The notes below the pieces were generated by a model. It had not been told where the DNA came from and did not search any database. It was given only the letters and a program-made list of their open reading frames with translations. A stretch of 64,000 nucleotides of DNA, taken from Sphingomonas sp. QA11 (GTDB taxonomy: Bacteria; Pseudomonadota; Alphaproteobacteria; Sphingomonadales; Sphingomonadaceae). Positions 57,855 through 64,000 of this stretch are shown here, piece by piece. The position numbers were made by a program, and so were the translations under genes. The stretch spans positions 1,550,001 through 1,614,000 of the forward strand of contig NZ_CP098774.1 in NCBI RefSeq assembly GCF_028473665.1, written 5' to 3'. How positions within the stretch are numbered: position 1 is the first letter of the stretch; every line of letters starts with the position of its first letter.

Positions 57855-59029
57855 TGCGAATGAAACGCCGGATGTTGACCACGCTTGCGCTGGCGGGCGC
57901 GGTATTGATGCCGGCGCAGGGTTTCGGACAGGCGCAACCCGCGCCGGCCGCGGATGAGGCGACGCAACGCCAGGTCGGTGCCGAGATACTGTTCTGGTCG
58001 CAGGCACAGCGCGATTCGAATTTCCCGGCGATGGAGAAGATCTTCCCCGGCAACACCATCAAGGCTGATCCAGCGAAACTGCGCGTGCTGCCCGCAGGAA
58101 AACCGCTCCCCATGGCGACCGCGGACGTGAACGCGTTCATGACATCGATGAACGTTGCTGGCCTGATCGTGCTGCAGGACGGCAAGGTGCGGCTCGAACG
58201 CTATGCGCGCGGGCTGACCGCGGAAGGGCGCTGGACCAGCTTTTCGGTCGCGAAATCCTTCACCTCGACCCTGGTTGGCGCGGCGATGAAGGACGGCTTG
58301 ATCAAATCGCTGAACGATCCGGTGACACGCTACATCCCCGATCTGGCCGGCAGCGGCTATGACGGCGTGACGGTCGCCCAGTTGATGACGATGACCTCGG
58401 GCGTGAAATGGAACGAGGATTATACCGATCCGAAGTCCGACGTGGCACGGATGTTCCTTGAGCCGGTGGCGGCGGGTGTCGATCCGACCGTCTATTTCAT
58501 GCGCAAGCTGCCGCGCGAGACCACGCCGGGGACCAAATGGGTCTACAAGACGGGTGAGACCAATCTGATCGGCGTGCTGGTGCGCCGCGCGACGGGCAAG
58601 ACCCTGGCCGCCTATGCCGAGGAAAAGATCTGGAAGCCCGCCGGCATGGAGCGCGACGGTTTCTGGATGAAGGACCAGACCGGTGCCGAGGTCAGCGGTT
58701 GCTGTCTGTCAGTGTCGCTGCGCGACTATGCGCGCTTCGGCCAGTTCGCGCTGGAAGGCGGGCACGGCATTGTCAAAGATGGCTGGTTCGCTGATGCGAC
58801 CAGAGCGCATGCCAAGGTCGCTCCAGGCGGTTACGGCTATGGTTATCAATGGTGGACCTATCCTGAAGGCCGCTACGGCGCACAGGGGATTTTCGGCCAG
58901 ATGATCACGATCGATCCGGCGTCGAAGGTGGTTGTCGCGATGGTCAGTGCGGCACCCAAGGCGAGCGACCGTCCGCTGACGCTGGCTCGGCTGGCGTTTT
59001 TCCAGAAGCTGATGGCGGCGGCGAAGTAA
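57854..59029 (+). CDS. Serine hydrolase (class C beta-lactamase/DD-peptidase fold)
   Basis: 391 residues from the ATG overlapping the cfa stop (TGATG). A second ATG at 57860 is better spaced from the GGGGGA upstream. Signal peptide (cleavage near GFGQ). The SxxK nucleophile is in FSVAKSFTS, a Tyr in WVYKTGETNLIG fits the second motif, and GGYGYGYQWWTYP is typical of esterase-like members. It is probably periplasmic. Coupling to cfa may be positional rather than functional. Confidence 0.87.
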   Translation: MRMKRRMLTTLALAGAVLMPAQGFGQAQPAPAADEATQRQVGAEILFWSQAQRDSNFPAMEKIFPGNTIKADPAKLRVLPAGKPLPMATADVNAFMTSMNVAGLIVLQDGKVRLERYARGLTAEGRWTSFSVAKSFTSTLVGAAMKDGLIKSLNDPVTRYIPDLAGSGYDGVTVAQLMTMTSGVKWNEDYTDPKSDVARMFLEPVAAGVDPTVYFMRKLPRETTPGTKWVYKTGETNLIGVLVRRATGKTLAAYAEEKIWKPAGMERDGFWMKDQTGAEVSGCCLSVSLRDYARFGQFALEGGHGIVKDGWFADATRAHAKVAPGGYGYGYQWWTYPEGRYGAQGIFGQMITIDPASKVVVAMVSAAPKASDRPLTLARLAFFQKLMAAAK

Positions 59030-59049
59030 GGGCTTCTCCGCTTCTCATT

Positions 59050-59071
59050 CCCCTCCCGCGAGCGGGAGGGG
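59050..59071. terminator. Perfect dyad between convergent genes
   Basis: CCCCTCCCGC-ga-GCGGGAGGGG is a perfect 10-base inverted repeat (effective loop GCGAGC) between the serine hydrolase and the convergent SDR gene. It could end transcription in both directions, though it lacks a T run. Its arms resemble the dyad after valS. Confidence 0.6.
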
Positions 59072-59078
59072 AGAAGGG

Positions 59079-59789
59079 TCAGTCGACTCGCTCGAAATGG
59101 CCGTTTTCGAAATCTTCCGCCACCAGCGCCGTGATCCGGTTCGCCACGACTTCCGGTGCCTTCACTGAGGCGGGGTCCTCGCCGGGATAAGCGCGCTCGC
59201 GCATCTTGGTACGGGTCGCGCCCGGATCGACGATCGCGGTGCGGATGCTGCTGATATGCTCCATCTCGTCGCCATACGCGCCCAGCAGTGTCTCGAATGC
59301 GGCCTTGGAGGCACCGTACAGGCCCCAATAGGCGCGCGGGTTGCGGCCGACGCTTGAGGTGATGCCGATGACCCGGGCGCGCTTCGACTTGCGCAGCATC
59401 GGATCGAACGCGGTGATGAGGGCGGCCTGCGCGCTGACGTTGAGGGTCAGGACTGTCGCCAGTTCCTTCGAATCGATCGCCGGCACGGCTGCGAGGCTGC
59501 CAAGCGTCGCGGCATTGAGCACCATGATGTCTAGTTGCGACCAGCGCTCGCCGATCGCGGCGCCGAGGCGGGCGATGCTGTCGGTCTCGGTCAGGTCGAG
59601 CGGGGCGATGGTCGCGCTGCCGCCCGCCTCGAATATCTCGGTCTCGACCTGCTCCAGATCCTTCGCCGTGCGCGCGGTGATGACGACATGCGCGCCCGCG
59701 GCGGCAAGAGCCCTGGCGGTTGCCGCGCCGATCCCGCGGCTGGCGCCGGTCACGAGGGCGATCTGGTTGGCGAGGGGTTTGTCAGTCAT
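59079..59789 (-). CDS. Short-chain dehydrogenase/reductase
   Basis: A 236-residue classical SDR. Nucleotide site VTGASRGIGAATARALA (residues 13-29), NAA in VLNAATLG, catalytic Ser in ITSSVGRNP and YxxxK in YGASKAAF. Such a gene next to purF is familiar in sphingomonads. The substrate is unknown, and the two genes are separated by a large repeat, so no metabolic link is implied. Confidence 0.9.
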   Translation of the reverse strand: MTDKPLANQIALVTGASRGIGAATARALAAAGAHVVITARTAKDLEQVETEIFEAGGSATIAPLDLTETDSIARLGAAIGERWSQLDIMVLNAATLGSLAAVPAIDSKELATVLTLNVSAQAALITAFDPMLRKSKRARVIGITSSVGRNPRAYWGLYGASKAAFETLLGAYGDEMEHISSIRTAIVDPGATRTKMRERAYPGEDPASVKAPEVVANRITALVAEDFENGHFERVD

Positions 59790-59802
59790 TCTCGTCTCTC
59801 TT

Positions 59803-59901
59803 TGTCACCCCGGACTTGTTCCAGGGCGCACCGGCCCGCACGAACGGACGCGGTGGCGCTTGCACCACGGTGGACGCCGGAACAAGTCCGGCATGACGGG
59901 T
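59803..59901. repeat. Large inverted repeat between the SDR gene and purF
   Basis: CCGGACTTGTTCC (59810-59822) and its exact complement GGAACAAGTCCGG (59879-59891) flank a 56-base GC-rich centre. Outside the arms, the left flank GTCACCC and right flank CATGACGGG extend the dyad loosely. This is the type of 'GGACTTGTTCC' mobile-like repeat that I recall as frequent between sphingomonad genes. It fills almost the entire gap. Confidence 0.75.
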
Positions 59902-59905
59902 CTGG

Positions 59906-61375
59906 CTAGATCACCCGCTCAGCGAGGAGGGCGAACTGGTCGACCGAGGCGACTTCGTCCTGGTCGGTCAGCATCGTCGGGTAATCCCCGGTGAAGCAGG
60001 CGTCGCAGTGGCTGGGACGGATATCGGCGCGGTGCGGTTCGCCTAGCGCCTTGTACAGGCCGTCGATCGACACGAACGCCAGGCTGTCCGCCTGGATATA
60101 TTTGTTCATCTCGTCGATGTTCATGTTCGCGGCGAGCAGTTTTGCGCGCTCCGGCGTGTCGACGCCGTAGAAGCAGCTATGCCGCGTCGGCGGGCTGGCG
60201 ATTCGCATGTGCACCTCTGCCGCGCCGGCCTCGCGCATCATCTGGACGATCTTGAGGCTGGTGGTGCCGCGCACGATCGAATCGTCGATCAGCACGATCC
60301 GCTGGCCCTTGATCAGCGCGCGATTGGCGTTGTGCTTCAGCTTAACGCCGAGATGGCGGACCTTGTCGCCCGGCTGGATGAAGGTGCGGCCCACATAATG
60401 CGAGCGGATGATGCCAAGTTCGAACGGGATGCCGGATTGCTGAGCATAGCCGATCGCGGCGGGCGTGCCCGAATCGGGTACCGGGATGATCAGGTCGGCC
60501 TCGACCGGGCTTTCGATCGCGAGTTGCGCGCCGATTTCCTTGCGCACGGTATAGACGCTGCGGTCCTCCGAGATCGAATCGGGGCGCGAGAAATAGACAT
60601 ATTCGAAGATGCACGGACGTGGCGAGACCGGCGCGAACGGGCGGTGCGAGCTGATTTCGGTACCGCGCACGATCACCAGCTCGCCCGGCTCTATCGAGCG
60701 GACGAACTCGGCGCCGACTACGTCCAGCGCCACCGTCTCCGACGCGAAGATCACTGATCCGTCGAGTTTGCCCATCACGAGCGGCCGGATGCCGAGGGGG
60801 TCGCGGCAGGCAATCATGCCCTCGGGCGTCATCACGATCAGCGAATAGGCGCCCTCGACCCGCTTCAGCGCATCGATGAACTTGTCGACGAAGGTGCGGT
60901 AGCTCGACGTCGCGACGAGATGGATGATCGTCTCGGTATCGGAGGTCGACTGGAAGATCGACCCGCGCTGGACGAGATCGCGTCGCAGCCGCATTGCGTT
61001 GGAAATATTGCCGTTATGGGCGATGGCGAAGCCGCCTGAGGCGAGGTCGGCATAGAGCGGCTGCACATTGCGCAGCGCGGTCTCGCCGGTCGTCGAGTAC
61101 CGGACATGGCCGCAAGCGACGGTGCCGCGCAGCGCCTGGATGATGTCGTCGCGGTCGAAATTACCGGCGACGTGACCCATTGCACGATGGGTATGGAATT
61201 CGGCGCCGTCGAAACTGGTGATGCCCGCTGCCTCTTGGCCACGGTGCTGCAGCGCGTGCAGGCCGAGCGCGACGAGCGCAGCCGCGCCATCACTGCCGGA
61301 TACGCCGAAAATGCCGCACTCTTCGCGCAGCTTGTCCCCGTCGATAGGGGCTTCAAATGGGTTCGTAGTAAGCAT
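59906..61375 (-). CDS. purF: Amidophosphoribosyltransferase
   Basis: 489 residues from the ATG at 61375. A 19-residue propeptide precedes the catalytic Cys20 (REECGIFGV), which is exposed after cleavage in this family. N-terminal Ntn glutaminase (ALQHRGQEAAGI, VRYSTTGE, IAHNGNISNA) and C-terminal PRTase domain with PRPP motif IVLIDDSIVRGTT. It starts purine synthesis by making phosphoribosylamine from PRPP and glutamine. A reading from 61471 is possible but unlikely. Confidence 0.96.
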   Translation of the reverse strand: MLTTNPFEAPIDGDKLREECGIFGVSGSDGAAALVALGLHALQHRGQEAAGITSFDGAEFHTHRAMGHVAGNFDRDDIIQALRGTVACGHVRYSTTGETALRNVQPLYADLASGGFAIAHNGNISNAMRLRRDLVQRGSIFQSTSDTETIIHLVATSSYRTFVDKFIDALKRVEGAYSLIVMTPEGMIACRDPLGIRPLVMGKLDGSVIFASETVALDVVGAEFVRSIEPGELVIVRGTEISSHRPFAPVSPRPCIFEYVYFSRPDSISEDRSVYTVRKEIGAQLAIESPVEADLIIPVPDSGTPAAIGYAQQSGIPFELGIIRSHYVGRTFIQPGDKVRHLGVKLKHNANRALIKGQRIVLIDDSIVRGTTSLKIVQMMREAGAAEVHMRIASPPTRHSCFYGVDTPERAKLLAANMNIDEMNKYIQADSLAFVSIDGLYKALGEPHRADIRPSHCDACFTGDYPTMLTDQDEVASVDQFALLAERVI

Positions 61376-61505
61376 GGCGCCCTTCGGGGGGAGTAGCGTC
61401 GCCCGCCATATAGGGACGCCTTTCGGCTTTGTCGCGCTTTTGTCACATGGATTATTCGCCAACCGTCGCATTGGCGGTTTTGCGTGGGCAGGCTAAGCGT
61501 CGCGC

Positions 61506-61868
61506 ATGCCCGATTCCCGCGAAACCGGCCTTGCGCTTGACCCGAAATACGACGCCGCCGGCCTGATCACGGCGGTTGCGACCGACCGCACTACCGGCGA
61601 AGTGCTGATGCTTGCCCATATGAATGCCGAGGCGTTCGCCGCCACGGTCGCCACGCGGGAGGCGCATTTCTGGTCGCGCAGCCGCGGGCGACTCTGGAAG
61701 AAGGGCGAATCGTCGGGGCATGTCTTGCGAGTCGCCGACATCAGGATCGATTGTGACCAGGATGCGGTGTGGCTGATCGTTGATCCCGCCGGCCCGGCTT
61801 GCCACACCGGCGAGCGCAGCTGTTTCTATCGTCGGATCGACGGCGACCGACTCGCGACGGTCGAATGA
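61506..61868 (+). CDS. hisI: Phosphoribosyl-AMP cyclohydrolase
   Basis: A 120-residue histidine-pathway enzyme opening the ring of phosphoribosyl-AMP. Signatures: [33 protein letters not shown], and metal-binding Cys/Asp in [10 protein letters not shown] with [11 protein letters not shown] near the C-terminus. Stand-alone HisI of normal length. Its stop overlaps the next ATG (ATGA). Confidence 0.96.
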   Translation: MPDSRETGLALDPKYDAAGLITAVATDRTTGEVLMLAHMNAEAFAATVATREAHFWSRSRGRLWKKGESSGHVLRVADIRIDCDQDAVWLIVDPAGPACHTGERSCFYRRIDGDRLATVE

Positions 61869-62374
61869 AGCGCGGCCTGTTGCTGTCATTGCTGTTCGTC
61901 GCTGGATGTTCCGGTGGCGAACCCCAGCCAGCGAACAACGCGACCGCGGCTACGGGCCTTGAGGCCGCTGCGATCGAGGTCGGGGTGATTCCCGATCCCA
62001 ACAACACTGACATCACTGGTCTCTACGCGCGCGACACGGACCGGGTCTGCATCGTGCCCAGCGCCACCGCCTATCGGATAGGCGTGTTCGTCGATTATGG
62101 CGACAAGGTGATTTGTGGCGGATCGGGCACGGTTACGCGTGCCGGGGAGAAGCTCCAGCTCGAGTTCGACGGGGTCGACGGGTGCAGCTTCGAGGCGCGC
62201 TTCGAAGGGGACCGGATCGTATTTCCCGGCAATCTGCCGAGCGCCTGTCAGAAGCTTTGCGCGCAACGTGCCTCGATGGCGGCGCTGGATGTAGCCCGCC
62301 TCAGCGAGTCGGTTTCGGAAGCTTCCACCTTGCGGGACGGGAAGGGCAAGCTGCTCTGCAGCAGCGGCGGATGA
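61865..62374 (+). CDS. Lipoprotein of unknown function
   Basis: 169 residues from the ATG overlapping the hisI stop. The signal peptide [15 protein letters not shown] places the lipidated Cys at about residue 15. The mature protein contains six more Cys (in [27 protein letters not shown]), a number that suggests disulfides in the periplasm. No family is recognised. Coupling to hisI is probably incidental. Confidence 0.72.
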   Translation: MKRGLLLSLLFVAGCSGGEPQPANNATAATGLEAAAIEVGVIPDPNNTDITGLYARDTDRVCIVPSATAYRIGVFVDYGDKVICGGSGTVTRAGEKLQLEFDGVDGCSFEARFEGDRIVFPGNLPSACQKLCAQRASMAALDVARLSESVSEASTLRDGKGKLLCSSGG

Positions 62375-62376
62375 AC

Positions 62377-62397
62377 TTGACGTTCACGTAAACGGCA
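62377..62397. promoter_or_regulatory. Candidate MerR/LiuR-type operator
   Basis: TTGACGTTCACGTAAACGGCA: an imperfect dyad centred on ACGT in which GACGTTCACGT and the complement of the right arm, GCCGTTTACGT, agree at 9 of 11 positions. It lies 15-35 bases before the MerR gene. LiuR-type MerR regulators of acyl-CoA degradation are known to bind ACGTAAACG-containing palindromes, as I recall. Confidence 0.6.
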
Positions 62398-62411
62398 TTT
62401 AGCTTTGCCTC

Positions 62412-62840
62412 ATGTCAACAGTCGCAGCCTATGCAGCGATCGAGCGCCATCCCGATCGCGATCACTTTTCGATCTCCGATCTGTCCGCCGAGTTCGGTGT
62501 GACGGCACGGGCCCTGCGATTCTATGAGGATGAAGGGCTTATCGCGCCGGAGCGGCGCGGCACCGCCCGTATCTATTCGCAGCGTGATCGTGCGCGGCTC
62601 GCCTGGATCCTGCGCGGCAAGCGTGTGGGTTTCAGCCTTGGCGAGATCCGCGAGATGATCGACCTCTACGATATCGGCGATGGCCGCCAGGTCCAGCGAA
62701 CGGTCACGATCGATCGTTGCCGCCAGCGCGTGTCGCTGCTGAGTTCGCAAAAGCACGATATCGATGCCGCGATCGACGAATTGAACGATTTTATCACCCT
62801 GCTCGAAACGCACGGCGCACAAGGCCGGCTGAAGGACTGA
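62412..62840 (+). CDS. MerR-family regulator of fatty/amino acid degradation (LiuR-like)
   Basis: A 142-residue regulator. MerR helix-turn-helix: FSISDLSAEFGVTARALRFY then EDEGL at residues about 19-45, then a wing (RRGTARIYSQRDRARLAWI) and a dimerisation helix (about 85-130). It lacks the Cys motifs of metal-sensing MerR proteins. Three bases separate it from an acyl-CoA dehydrogenase gene, which it probably controls together with itself through the ACGT-centred dyad upstream. Confidence 0.88.
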   Translation: MSTVAAYAAIERHPDRDHFSISDLSAEFGVTARALRFYEDEGLIAPERRGTARIYSQRDRARLAWILRGKRVGFSLGEIREMIDLYDIGDGRQVQRTVTIDRCRQRVSLLSSQKHDIDAAIDELNDFITLLETHGAQGRLKD

Positions 62841-62843
62841 TCC

Positions 62844-64000
62844 ATGCCCCAATATACCCCGCCCGTGCGCGATACGCGCTTCATCCTTGAGCATGTGGTC
62901 GGTCTCGATCGCTATGCGAACCTGCCCGGTTTCGCCAACGCGACCCCCGATGTGGTGGACGCGGTGCTTGACGAGGGCGGCAAGTTCGTCGCCGAGGTGC
63001 TGTTCCCGCTCAACCAGTCGGGCGATCTTGAGGGGTGCACCCGCCACGAGGATGGCTCAGTCACCACGCCAAAGGGCTTCAAGGAAGCCTATGACAAGTT
63101 CGTCGAATCGGGCTGGGGCACGCTGTCCGCCCCGGCCGAGTTCGGCGGGCAAGAGATGCCGCACGTCGTCTCGACTGCGTTCCAGGAATATATGATCTCC
63201 TCCAACATGGCGTTCGCCATGTATCCGGGCCTGACCCATGGAGCGATCGCGGCGCTGCTGGTCAAGGGTACCGACGAGCAGAAGGCGAAATACGTCCCCA
63301 ATATGGTTTCGGGCAAATGGGGCGGGACGATGAATCTGACTGAGCCGCAGTGCGGCACCGATCTGGGCCTGATCCGCACCCGCGCCGAGCCGCAGGCTGA
63401 CGGTTCCTATGCGATCACCGGCACCAAGATCTTCATCTCGTCGGGCGAGCATGACCTGACCGAGAACATCATCCATCTCGTCCTGGCCAAGACGCCAGGC
63501 GCGCCGGAAAGCTCGAAGGGCATCTCGCTGTTCGTCGTGCCGAAGTTCTTCGTCAATGACGACGGATCGCTCGGCGCGCGCAACGCGGTTTCGTGCGGCT
63601 CGATCGAGCACAAGATGGGCATCCACGCCAACTCGACCTGCGTGATGAACTATGACGGGGCGACGGGCTGGCTGGTCGGCGAGGAGATGAAGGGCCTCGC
63701 CGCGATGTTCATCATGATGAACGCAGCGCGCCTCGGGGTGGGGCTGCAGGGACTCGGCGTCGCGGAGACAGCTTATCAGAACGCCGTCCAATATGCGCAT
63801 AACCGTCGCCAGGGCCGCGCGCTGACCGGCGCCAAGGATCCTCAGGAAAAGGCCGACACCCTGTTCGTCCATCCCGACATCCGTCGGATGCTGATGGATT
63901 CGAAGGCGCTGACCGAGGGGCTGCGCGCGCTCTGCCTGTGGGGTGCCCTCCAGGCCGATCTGGAACACGCCGCCGCGAGCGAGGAGGAGCGTCAGCTCGC
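62844..64000 (+). CDS. Acyl-CoA dehydrogenase, partial
   Basis: The first 385 codons are present; the gene runs off the right edge. It begins [20 protein letters not shown]. The N-terminal helical domain is followed by the FAD/substrate segment [20 protein letters not shown] (about 150-170) and [15 protein letters not shown]. This is the long acyl-CoA dehydrogenase subfamily (near 600 residues) with an extra C-terminal domain, usually part of beta-oxidation operons with a thiolase and a hydroxyacyl-CoA dehydrogenase. It is co-transcribed with the MerR gene. Confidence 0.93.
   Translation, partial: MPQYTPPVRDTRFILEHVVGLDRYANLPGFANATPDVVDAVLDEGGKFVAEVLFPLNQSGDLEGCTRHEDGSVTTPKGFKEAYDKFVESGWGTLSAPAEFGGQEMPHVVSTAFQEYMISSNMAFAMYPGLTHGAIAALLVKGTDEQKAKYVPNMVSGKWGGTMNLTEPQCGTDLGLIRTRAEPQADGSYAITGTKIFISSGEHDLTENIIHLVLAKTPGAPESSKGISLFVVPKFFVNDDGSLGARNAVSCGSIEHKMGIHANSTCVMNYDGATGWLVGEEMKGLAAMFIMMNAARLGVGLQGLGVAETAYQNAVQYAHNRRQGRALTGAKDPQEKADTLFVHPDIRRMLMDSKALTEGLRALCLWGALQADLEHAAASEEERQL

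Overview
The window is about 64 kb of GC-rich, densely coding DNA and looks like the chromosome of an alphaproteobacterium, most likely a sphingomonad. That placement is an inference from three things. First, the order of protein-L-isoaspartate methyltransferase-like gene, tolC, DUF2497/PopZ-like gene and valS. Second, the neighbouring purF/short-chain dehydrogenase and cysQ/cysNC/cysD clusters. Third, many GC-rich dyad repeats between genes. Nearly every stretch is ordinary core genome. There are two tRNA genes, no rRNA, no CRISPR array and no prophage; the one mobile remnant is a broken IS5-type transposase.

Layout. 1-3.2 kb: DUF1656/FUSC aromatic-acid efflux genes diverge from an AraC regulator. 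3.4-6.2 kb: a cysteine-cluster protein and a secreted S9 peptidase. 6.2-7.9 kb: the only clearly accessory patch, with a repeat, a decayed IS, a low-GC orphan ORF, 500 bases of noncoding DNA with nested inverted repeats, and tRNA-Cys. 8-10.4 kb: the YqiJ/YqiK flotillin pair. 10.8-19.5 kb: methyltransferase, TolC, PopZ, S9 peptidase, a toxin/antitoxin-like pair and valS. 19.7-25.7 kb: MATE pump, then hemB-GNAT-GNAT-spermidine-synthase-like genes translationally coupled in one operon. 26.3 kb: tRNA-Arg with a strong terminator. 26.5-34.7 kb: the Kdp potassium system, with kdpD divergent from two tiny ORFs (the second is KdpF), kdpABC and kdpE. 34.8-38.2 kb: TonB receptor and an odd histidine kinase. 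38.3-41.9 kb: sulfate activation (cysQ, cysNC, cysD). 42.3-45.7 kb: arginine succinylation genes. 45.9-49.5 kb: membrane protein, DUF481 protein, RppH and an alpha/beta hydrolase. 49.6-53.9 kb: histone-deacetylase-like protein, then KorA/KorB and ferredoxin. 53.9-59 kb: JmjC-type oxygenase, photolyase, cyclopropane fatty acid synthase and serine hydrolase. 59-64 kb: SDR, purF, hisI, a lipoprotein, a MerR regulator and the start of an acyl-CoA dehydrogenase.

I found no wholly new multi-gene system. The most noteworthy points are these. kdpD has no ATG, GTG or TTG start but a well-placed ribosome site before an ATC codon. A histidine kinase carries Glu where the phosphoacceptor His belongs. valS contains a long segment of about 47% GC where E. 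coli ValRS has about 31 residues. An M20 hydrolase is coupled to astA/astB. The IS/orphan/tRNA-Cys patch at 6.2-7.9 kb is unexplained. Several regulatory dyads can be proposed: for FUSC/AraC, for the kdp promoter, upstream of hemB, and for the MerR/acyl-CoA dehydrogenase pair.
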